From NCBI GenBank assembly GCA_964223495.1, contig CAXQGL010000053.1:1-31051 (forward strand): a stretch of 31,051 nucleotides of DNA, read 5' to 3'. The position numbers and the translations under genes were made by a program. The stretch is from UBA8752 sp964223495 (GTDB taxonomy: Bacteria; Bacteroidota; Bacteroidia; Flavobacteriales_D; Sanyastnellaceae). The notes beneath the pieces are model-generated. The model did not search any database. It was not told where the DNA came from and worked only from the letters and a program-made list of their open reading frames with translations. The first letter of the stretch is position 1. Every line of letters starts with the position of its first letter. Below are positions 8,794 through 15,094 of the stretch, piece by piece.

Positions 8794-9414
8794 CTAGGGC
8801 ATTCCCCTCAAACTCCAGCCGATGCCGAAATGAAGCGCCACATTGCGGACACGCGGTCCGAACGGTGTGGAGCCCAAAGCCGGGCCGTCGCTCTTGAGGC
8901 TCAGCGCACTGCCTGAGATCCGTGCCTGGAAGAAAGTGGATTCTCCCAGGGCTGTTCGGGCATAGGCCTGTCCACCGATGTCCCAGGTGTTCAGGTCATC
9001 TTCGAGGCTGCTCGAGGTGTCCGAGACCCGTTGCCATTTTTCCGCCTTGATCATCCGGCCCAAGTAGGGACCGAATCCAACCTGGTAGTCGCCCAGGTTG
9101 ACATCAAGCAGGATGGGGATGTCGATGTAGTTCATCCGGAGCTCGATGGTGGTCGTGCCCACTTCGGGGTCACCGCCCCGGCGGCTTCCCTTTTCGGCAT
9201 AGTGCATTTCGAGGCGGATGCCCCAGTAATTATCGGGATTGCGCACATCGATGAAGGCACCGCCGGAGAGGCCCAGCTTATTGAAACCCGTATAGTCGTC
9301 GCCTTGGACCTGTGTCGCGTTGATGCCCGCCACGGGGCCACCGTCGAAGCGCAGGGCCTGTGCCGCACCCGAGGCGCACACCAGCAGGCCAAGGCAGAGC
9401 CCAAGGGTGCGCAT
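8794..9414 (-). CDS. Outer-membrane beta-barrel protein (PorT-like family)
   Basis: The product is 206 residues with a signal peptide (MRTLGLCLGLLVCASGAAQ). The rest is dominated by alternating strands ending in the amphipathic LHFGIGWSL, typical of the 8-10-stranded 'outer membrane beta-barrel protein' family of Bacteroidota. The phrase MNYIDIPILLDVNLGDYQVGFGPYLG closely follows the family's 'Y(L/I)xIPxLLKxxxG...xxxxGPYxG' signature. I use the ATG at 9414, two bases after the stop of the Omp28-like gene, instead of 9429, because it leaves a clean signal peptide and avoids a 13-base overlap. It is the last gene of the redox operon. The barrel function (pore, or partner of the lipoprotein) cannot be told from sequence. 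Confidence 0.8.
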   Translation of the reverse strand: MRTLGLCLGLLVCASGAAQALRFDGGPVAGINATQVQGDDYTGFNKLGLSGGAFIDVRNPDNYWGIRLEMHYAEKGSRRGGDPEVGTTTIELRMNYIDIPILLDVNLGDYQVGFGPYLGRMIKAEKWQRVSDTSSSLEDDLNTWDIGGQAYARTALGESTFFQARISGSALSLKSDGPALGSTPFGPRVRNVALHFGIGWSLRGMP

Positions 9415-9416
9415 CC

Positions 9417-10280
9417 TCAAGGGTTCCATGGCAGGTCGAGGCAGTTGAGGACTTCGCCGTCAGCGTTGGTGAGTACGGCGAGGATGTGGCTGTTTTCCAG
9501 GACCCATTCGGGATTCCAGACCATGGTGTTGTCCACTTGGATGGTGCTGCCGGCGGAGGGGTCGGTGGCGATGACGAGCCCGTCGGGACCACTCAGGCTG
9601 CCCCTCAACATGTGGTTGTGTTCGAAGTCCGGAATGACCTCGGGGTCGCTGCTGTAGTCGAGCTGGGCGGCGAAGAGGTGGCTTTCATTGATGATGAGGG
9701 CCAGCCGGACTTCTCCCTCGATGGCCTCGGAGAACGTGATGTGGGTGTGCAGGTGTACGTCATCGGCCACGTCCGGATCCGGAATGACTGCACCCTGCAG
9801 ATGGGCGGATGGGGACAGGGTCAGTTCGGATGCCACTACGGTCGTCCAGTTGGTCGGTTGTACAATGGCACCGGGACCCCCACGCCGATTGATGCGGCCC
9901 ATCGGGTTGGCCTGAACATCCAACTGGTCCCAGAAATAGTTGGATTCCGTTGTCGTCCAATCGGTATCGAATGGGGCATTGCTGACCGCGGCAAGGGATC
10001 CGGCATGGATGGCCAGTACATGGACGGTCCCTTCGCTTTCGGCTTCCAGTGAGGCGGCCAGCGCTCCGGCAGGAGGACAATTGCCGCATTGGTGTGCCGT
10101 GAAATCCTCGAGCAGGACATGCTGGGGGCCGTCCGAAATCGCCTCGAAGGTGGGGGGAGCGGCTTCGCCCCGATAGTTGATGGTCAGCGGAATGACAGGC
10201 TGCTCGATGATGTCGCATCCTCCCATGAATAGGGCGGCGGCGACCAACAGGGTATGGATGCGGGACCAGGGCGTCATCAT
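9417..10280 (-). CDS. Omp28-related outer-membrane lipoprotein with a CGNC thioredoxin-like motif
   Basis: The product has 287 residues. A hydrophobic leader ends in LFMGG-Cys22, a lipobox-like site, so a lipoprotein is likely. Residues 55-70 read VLLEDFTAHQCGNCPP, matching the Omp28 family signature (VLIEEFTGxxCxxCP), with a Cys65-x-x-Cys68 pair at the start of a thioredoxin-like fold. A later NPMGRINR stretch corresponds to the family's conserved proline loop. The start ATG shares its A with the stop TGA of the upstream DUF6029 gene (TGATG), so translational coupling is expected. The biochemical role of Omp28 is not established; the CxxC and the neighbours suggest thiol redox work in the periplasm or at the outer membrane. 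The very N-terminal MM leaves two adjacent starts equally possible. Confidence 0.88.
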   Translation of the reverse strand: MMTPWSRIHTLLVAAALFMGGCDIIEQPVIPLTINYRGEAAPPTFEAISDGPQHVLLEDFTAHQCGNCPPAGALAASLEAESEGTVHVLAIHAGSLAAVSNAPFDTDWTTTESNYFWDQLDVQANPMGRINRRGGPGAIVQPTNWTTVVASELTLSPSAHLQGAVIPDPDVADDVHLHTHITFSEAIEGEVRLALIINESHLFAAQLDYSSDPEVIPDFEHNHMLRGSLSGPDGLVIATDPSAGSTIQVDNTMVWNPEWVLENSHILAVLTNADGEVLNCLDLPWNP

Positions 10281-12001
10281 CAGAAACTGCTCGTGAAGGT
10301 GATTTCAAAGCCGTTGGAGGCCGGCACTGCCCGACACACGCCTCCAATGCAGAAGATGCCTTCGCGGCGCTTGCCATAGCCGATGGAGAGGCGGTGCGCC
10401 CCTTCGATCCGGCCGACGGTTCCATACAGGTAGTGAACGCGCTGGTCCGGGTTGGGGTTGCCGAAGTTGTATTGATCGAGCACCGAGAAGAACCAGTGGG
10501 GGCTCACGGAATACTCCGCCAGTACCGTGGCCCAGTCCCCTTTGTCCTGTTTCACCTCCTTCAATTCCCCGTTGACTTCCTTGAGATCGGTGCCGGTGAA
10601 GAGGGCTTGCACTTCCGTCCTGAGGCTGTGGCCCTTCTTGATCCTGATCTGGGTTTCGACCACGTGCACATCGGCGTTCACGATGCCTTTGTAGTCGGTG
10701 GTGACCGGGGTGGCCAGCGTATTGAAGTCGAAGTGGAAGTAGGCGTATTTGGCTTTGAATCCCTTTGAGAACTTGCGGCTGATGTCGAAGTTGATGTCGC
10801 GGATATAGAGCTCACTTCCCGCTTTCCAGCTGTTGCGGGTGTAGCCATTGACGAGACCGTCGATGCCCGCCAGATTCGTGGTGTCGAGGCTGCTTGCCGT
10901 GGCATACTGGAAGCTGATCTTGGTGCCGTATTTGCCCCCGAGTTTGCTCTTCTTTGGTATGGTGTAGAAGACCTCCGCGGACCAGCCGACCTCTCCCTGG
11001 ACGACCGTGGCATAGGGATAGAGGGTAGCGGCCAGGTTGTAGGTGTGCTGCTTGGTGATGGCTGGGATGTAGTTCACCGGCAAGTCGAACAGCTGCAGGT
11101 TGCGGTCGGAACGGAACTGCATGTTGTCGACGCCCTTGAAGCCGACATTGATGCCCAGGCCCTTGGTGGACCAGCCCGCATTGACCAGGATGCCCTCCCC
11201 GTCCTTGTATATGAAGCCGTTGTCGGCGTTGGGGTCGTTGATTTTGCGGACATACTCGCCCATCAACTGGAAGCCGCCTTTCTGAATCTGGGCGCGGTAT
11301 CCCCAGGAACCCACGTTCTGTGGAAGCTGGAGGACGAGGGTGTCTTTGGAAATCGTACTGCCCGCCTGGAAGCGGCTGACAAAGCTCGCCCCTACGGTGA
11401 CGCGGGTTCCGACAGCGGCCCAGCGTTCGAAGGCGTCGTTGAGGTTGATTTCGCCGTCGAATGCACGTACGATGCCGGGGCTGTTGATGAGGCGGGAGTC
11501 GAAGTCGAAGCGCTGTTTGCCGACCAGTCCCTTCAGGGTCATGCCCTGCACGGGACGGAGGATGAGGCGGAAGCCGTCCAGCGCGTTGTCAATGCCCAGC
11601 TGTCGTTCCTCGTAGGCCCGGAGGACGAGGCCTGAGCCGAATTGCTCATAGAAGTTGCCGATGGTGACTTCGAAATTCTCCTTGGCGTAGTTGGCGTACC
11701 GGTATCCGATGCCGGAACCGCGGAAGCGACCCGGATAGCCGAGGATGGGATCGAGATAGCTCTCGTAGCGCATGCCGGCGGAGAAGTCCCCCCGCGTGTA
11801 GATGAGGTTGCCGAAAGCGTTGAAGCCCGTCTTGCTCGGAGGAACCTGGGCGCCGATGAGGGAGTCTTCCTGATAGGTCTGGAAGAGCATCTGCACGTTG
11901 CCCGTGACCTGTCCGATATTGGGGCCGTCTTCCTGTGCCTTGCCCGAAAGGGGAAGAAGAATGGCAGCCAGCGCTGCAGCAAACAGGGTGCGGCGCATCA
12001 T
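10280..12001 (-). CDS. DUF6029 family outer-membrane beta-barrel protein
   Basis: The product has 573 residues with a signal peptide (MMRRTLFAAALAAILLPLSGKAQ). The N-terminal third contains GNFYEQFGSGLVLRAYEER, GLVGKQRFDFD and SPGIVRAFDGEINLN, which I recognise as hallmarks of DUF6029 proteins, a Bacteroidota family of predicted large outer-membrane barrels. The rest shows strands with alternating hydrophobic residues, and the protein ends in SNGFEITFTSSF with a terminal Phe, as in many barrel proteins. The start overlaps the stop of the TlpA-like gene (ATGA or TGATG, depending on which of two adjacent ATGs is used), and its own stop overlaps the Omp28-like start. This family often lies next to Omp28 and TlpA-type genes, as far as I recall. 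Its molecular function is unknown. Confidence 0.85.
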   Translation of the reverse strand: MMRRTLFAAALAAILLPLSGKAQEDGPNIGQVTGNVQMLFQTYQEDSLIGAQVPPSKTGFNAFGNLIYTRGDFSAGMRYESYLDPILGYPGRFRGSGIGYRYANYAKENFEVTIGNFYEQFGSGLVLRAYEERQLGIDNALDGFRLILRPVQGMTLKGLVGKQRFDFDSRLINSPGIVRAFDGEINLNDAFERWAAVGTRVTVGASFVSRFQAGSTISKDTLVLQLPQNVGSWGYRAQIQKGGFQLMGEYVRKINDPNADNGFIYKDGEGILVNAGWSTKGLGINVGFKGVDNMQFRSDRNLQLFDLPVNYIPAITKQHTYNLAATLYPYATVVQGEVGWSAEVFYTIPKKSKLGGKYGTKISFQYATASSLDTTNLAGIDGLVNGYTRNSWKAGSELYIRDINFDISRKFSKGFKAKYAYFHFDFNTLATPVTTDYKGIVNADVHVVETQIRIKKGHSLRTEVQALFTGTDLKEVNGELKEVKQDKGDWATVLAEYSVSPHWFFSVLDQYNFGNPNPDQRVHYLYGTVGRIEGAHRLSIGYGKRREGIFCIGGVCRAVPASNGFEITFTSSF

Positions 12002-12495
12002 TCAGCCAGCTTCAACAGTTCCTCGTACAGTTCCTCCTCGTCCCCGTCCGCATAGTTGTTGTGCTGCCAGACTACCTCGCCTTCGGTATTCACGAGAAAG
12101 GTGTGGGGCACGTTGTTGACCTGCATGGCCCGGGCGAAGGCCTTGTTCGGGTCGAGCAGGACGGTGTAGTCCCAAGCGACGCTGTTCACGTATGGCTTGA
12201 CCCTCATCATGCTGCGCGGATCGTCAATGGAGACTGCCACGATTTCCACACCGGTTTCATCCTGCCAGTCGGGATAGAGGTCGGCGTAGTTGTTGAGTTC
12301 TCGTTTGCATGGGCTGCACCAGGTCGCCCAGAAGCAGAACAACACGGGACCGTCGGCTTCTTCGACCAAAGCGCGGGTGTCCACCGTCAGGTCGCCGAGG
12401 TCCTTGAGTTCAATGGAGGGGATGTCCTGGGCCAGGCCCATGGAGAGGACCAATGCCATCATCGACACCAGTGAGAGAAATCGGATCATCATCAT
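11998..12495 (-). CDS. TlpA-like periplasmic thioredoxin (thiol-disulfide oxidoreductase)
   Basis: The product has 165 residues with a signal peptide ending near LSMGLAQ. The thioredoxin fold follows: VLFCFWATWCSPCKREL holds the catalytic Cys60-Ser-Pro-Cys63, preceded by the extra Cys54, and VNNVPHTFLVNTEG holds the cis-proline loop. Such proteins usually reduce exported disulfides or supply reductant to partner proteins outside the cytoplasm. It is the first gene of a four-gene operon with overlapping ends (DUF6029, Omp28-like, beta-barrel). Three adjacent ATGs open the frame, and I use the first. I see no clear TAnnTTTG box in the 78-base gap upstream, which instead holds a terminator-like hairpin, so transcription may come partly by read-through from the T9SS thioredoxin gene. 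Confidence 0.92.
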   Translation of the reverse strand: MMMIRFLSLVSMMALVLSMGLAQDIPSIELKDLGDLTVDTRALVEEADGPVLFCFWATWCSPCKRELNNYADLYPDWQDETGVEIVAVSIDDPRSMMRVKPYVNSVAWDYTVLLDPNKAFARAMQVNNVPHTFLVNTEGEVVWQHNNYADGDEEELYEELLKLAE

Positions 12496-12519
12496 TCAAG
12501 CAGGTCCTGCAAGAAAGGA

Positions 12520-12550
12520 AAGACCGATGAGGCAGGGCCCCATCGGTCTT
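12520..12550 (-). terminator. Rho-independent terminator-like hairpin after the T9SS thioredoxin gene
   Basis: AAGACCGATG (12520-12529) is the exact reverse complement of CATCGGTCTT (12541-12550), giving a 10-bp stem with an 11-base loop. Read on the - strand, the second arm is followed by a pyrimidine-rich tail (TCCTTTCTT). It lies 24 bases past the stop at 12574 and 25 bases before the TlpA-like start. Confidence 0.75.
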
Positions 12551-12573
12551 CCAAAAAACGATATCGAGAAGGA

Positions 12574-14040
12574 TTACTTCTTCGTGACGCGCAGGGTGGA
12601 AACGGTATTGCCTGCGGTCAAAGTGACCAGGTAGATGCCGGACTGCACTCCGTTGAGGTCGAGCTGTACGCGGCTGTTGCCGGCAGACATCGTACCCATA
12701 TCCTGGGAGAGGACACGTTGTCCGAGCAGGTTGACCACATCCAGGCGTACTTCTTCCGAACCCGCGAGGCTGAGGTCGATCCACGCAGCGTCCTCCACCG
12801 GGTTGGGGTACACGTTGAAGGAGGTCTGTGCCACCTGCTCCTCAAGTCCGACTGCGGTCTGGACATCGGCAGCAGCGCTCTCCTCGGAGAAGTTGTAGGT
12901 GCCGTTGTACATGTACACGTAGCTCGCCGTGTTCAGGTTGTCGTCCACGGTGGTCACGTAGCATGCGCCATCCACGCTGCCCCATTGGCTTCCGAAGATG
13001 CCGTCACCGTAGGTATCGGTGATGGTAAAGGTGTAGCATCCGGTGCTGGGCACGCCGACGTACTCTTCGTAGGTGGTGGTGTTGGCATAGGTGCCTGCAG
13101 TGACATCGGCCACGACGTTTCCGTCGCCGTCCTTGATTTCCCAGCCGGTCTCCTCACCCCAACCATCGGTTTCGATGTAGATGTAGAAGAGGGTGGTTCC
13201 GGGGCTTGCACCTTCAACACTCGCAGCTACGACATCGTTGTCGGAATTCTCGTCACCGCTCGTGATGCGGATTTCGAAGTCCGTGCTGCCGCTGAACTGG
13301 TAGCTGCCCATCTGGACGTCCTCGATGCCGTAGGTGTCGAGGTTGCCGCTCCAATTGTGCGACAGGACACTGTTGCCGTTGACGTACATCTCCAGCGTGG
13401 CGCTGGTGAGGTTGTCGAGACCGAGGTTCATCAACTGGACGCTGATGGCGGAGGGGCTGTTGCTGCAGCTGATGGTCTCACCCGTGTAGCTCAGGACGGC
13501 GGCGTCATTGGCCTGGGTGGCCGCAGCGCAGTCGTTGGCGAACAGGATGGCGGCGTGGTCGTCCGCGGAGATCTGGCTGCTCTCAACGAGCATGCGGTTC
13601 GGACAGATCGTGTAGATCGTGGGGTAGTAGGCTCCATCGTAATCGTCGAAGATGTCTCCCCCGTTGTCGATGATCGGGTAACCCGTTCCTTCGATCCAGT
13701 TGCCTTGGGTGGCCGTACCCGTTCCTTCGAGGTCTTCGGGGGTGGTCGTGTCGTCTGCTTCGATGAAGAAAACGTAGACTTCATCAGTCCCGTCGGGGCC
13801 ATAGGTTTCCCAGATGTCCTCCAGTGCGCCGGTATTGTGGTAGCTCCAGCAGGGGCCGCACCAGGTGGCAGAGAAGTCGATGATCACCTTCTTGCCTTCG
13901 TCAAGGAGGTCGTAAAGATTGTACTCCACTCCGTTGATGTCCTCGGCGGTCCAGTCGGGAGCGATGCTTCCGTCAGGCAGTTGCGCGGCTGCGGAGAAAC
14001 TGATAAAGAGCGCAGTGAGCGCGGCGTAAATGTGCTTCAT
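12574..14040 (-). CDS. T9SS-secreted thioredoxin-fold protein with a type A sorting tail
   Basis: The product has 488 residues. A signal peptide (MKHIYAALTALFISFSAAAQ) leads into a redoxin domain at about residues 25-175, with VIIDFSATW and the active site Cys61-Gly-Pro-Cys64. The middle (about 185-400) is Asp/Thr-rich beta structure, including DGWGEETGWEIKDGDGN and TDTYGDGIFGSQWG, typical of extracellular Bacteroidota proteins. The last 84 residues, from SFNVYPNPVEDAAWIDL to GIYLVTLTAGNTVSTLRVTKK, form a standard T9SS type A C-terminal domain (YPNP, then LLGQRV, then G-I-Y-L-V). It should therefore cross the outer membrane by the T9SS, whose translocon gene sprA is in this window. It may act on disulfides of surface proteins; this is inferred. 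A hairpin terminator follows the gene. Confidence 0.93.
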   Translation of the reverse strand: MKHIYAALTALFISFSAAAQLPDGSIAPDWTAEDINGVEYNLYDLLDEGKKVIIDFSATWCGPCWSYHNTGALEDIWETYGPDGTDEVYVFFIEADDTTTPEDLEGTGTATQGNWIEGTGYPIIDNGGDIFDDYDGAYYPTIYTICPNRMLVESSQISADDHAAILFANDCAAATQANDAAVLSYTGETISCSNSPSAISVQLMNLGLDNLTSATLEMYVNGNSVLSHNWSGNLDTYGIEDVQMGSYQFSGSTDFEIRITSGDENSDNDVVAASVEGASPGTTLFYIYIETDGWGEETGWEIKDGDGNVVADVTAGTYANTTTYEEYVGVPSTGCYTFTITDTYGDGIFGSQWGSVDGACYVTTVDDNLNTASYVYMYNGTYNFSEESAAADVQTAVGLEEQVAQTSFNVYPNPVEDAAWIDLSLAGSEEVRLDVVNLLGQRVLSQDMGTMSAGNSRVQLDLNGVQSGIYLVTLTAGNTVSTLRVTKK

Positions 14041-14087
14041 GTAGCAGGTTTGAGTTGTGTTCTATTCCAATTCCTTAACAAGGCAGG

Positions 14088-14095
14088 TAAATATA
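14088..14095 (-). promoter_or_regulatory. Weak promoter box candidate for the T9SS thioredoxin gene
   Basis: On the - strand this reads TATATTTA, seven of eight positions of the Bacteroidota -7 element TAnnTTTG. It is 47 bases upstream of the ATG at 14040. No properly spaced TTG -33 element is evident, so this is only a candidate. Confidence 0.25.
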
Positions 14096-14211
14096 GCGTT
14101 GCATCGCAATAATTTGCCGGTGTTGGCGTTGACGCACTTTTCGGGGTCCACCGGGTAAAGAAATTCAGTCTCTGCGCGGGTTGCAGGAGTACAATGGAAG
14201 CTGCAGCGATG

Positions 14212-14219
14212 TAACTTTG
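14212..14219 (+). promoter_or_regulatory. TAACTTTG promoter box directly before the start codon
   Basis: This is an exact match to the Bacteroidota -7 element TAnnTTTG. Only four bases separate it from the ATG at 14224, so transcription starting at the usual distance would yield a transcript with almost no leader. A well-spaced -33 TTG is not apparent; the nearest one, at 14181, is 28 bases away. Confidence 0.45.
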
Positions 14220-14223
14220 GACC

Positions 14224-15018
14224 ATGCGCAAAGCGATTATACAAGCCGGCAAGGCTGGTTTGGCCTGTTTTTGTTCGTTCTGGGTGATGTCGGCGTGGGC
14301 GCAAGGGCCCACACTGATTGATCCTGTAGAGGTTGTCGAGGGCAGCCCCTCCGATACGGTGATGGTGGCAGAGTGGCTGGTGACGAATGCCGCGGAGAAC
14401 CCGATGACGCTTTATGTGGAGCGCAATGTCATCCAGGTCGTTGAAGAGATGAACCTGCCTTACGAAGCTGGGGCTCCCGGTGCCTACGAACGGTTCTGCT
14501 GGGGTGGGACATGCTATCCATACGGAGCTGGAGAAAGTGCCTTGTCGCTGGCCTTGACCCTCAATCCCTCGGATACGACAGGCATCAATGCGTTCGGGGC
14601 GGAGGACTGGCTCATTTCGGATTACTACCCGAATGGCGTGAGCGGGGTCACGGCACTCGAATACTGTTTCAAAGCCACCCAGCAGGGCGTGCCGGATGTG
14701 TGCCACACAGTGTTGTTCTGCGCTGGTCTGGAGCCCGGCGAATGCGTCCTTTCGGTAGAGGAACAGCAGCCGATCGGGTTTGCACCACTTTCACCCAACC
14801 CGGTGGTGGGACGTTCCGTTATGCCCTATTTCGCTCCGGATGGGGGGCGCATGTTGGTCTTGGATCTGACGGGACGCATCATCAAGTCTGTTGTTTTGGC
14901 GCCAGGAAGGGGCATGGTGTGGATCGATGGACTGGATTTTGCTCCCGGGGTCTACCTGCACGCATTCGAGTCCAAGGGCCAAATCGTCCAGAGCAGGAAA
15001 TTCAACGTATCCCGCTGA
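14224..15018 (+). CDS. Small T9SS cargo protein with a type A sorting tail
   Basis: The product is a secreted protein of 264 residues. The signal peptide runs MRKAIIQAGKAGLACFCSFWVMSAWAQ. The central domain of about 140 residues contains FCWGGTCYPYG, with paired cysteines, and later EYCFKATQQGVPDVCHTVLFC. This FCWG...CY arrangement recurs in small T9SS-exported proteins of Bacteroidota whose function I do not know. The C-terminal 78 residues (FAPLSPNPV to KGQIVQSRKFNVSR, with VLDLTGRII and APGVYLHAF) match a T9SS type A sorting domain. The ATG at 14224 is supported by the signal peptide. The gene is divergent from the T9SS thioredoxin gene and lies 76 bases before maeB. Substrate or partner is unknown. 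Confidence 0.85.
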   Translation: MRKAIIQAGKAGLACFCSFWVMSAWAQGPTLIDPVEVVEGSPSDTVMVAEWLVTNAAENPMTLYVERNVIQVVEEMNLPYEAGAPGAYERFCWGGTCYPYGAGESALSLALTLNPSDTTGINAFGAEDWLISDYYPNGVSGVTALEYCFKATQQGVPDVCHTVLFCAGLEPGECVLSVEEQQPIGFAPLSPNPVVGRSVMPYFAPDGGRMLVLDLTGRIIKSVVLAPGRGMVWIDGLDFAPGVYLHAFESKGQIVQSRKFNVSR

Positions 15019-15094
15019 GGATATCTCGATTGCAGGCGGTTTGGTGTCCGCAGGGGATGGGACCATCTTCGCGGCGCAGGACAGCATCCACACG

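Noticed and set aside
12718..14112. 464-codon open frame antisense to the T9SS thioredoxin gene
   Set aside because: Shadow of a recognised gene; V/D/G-rich translation with no motif.
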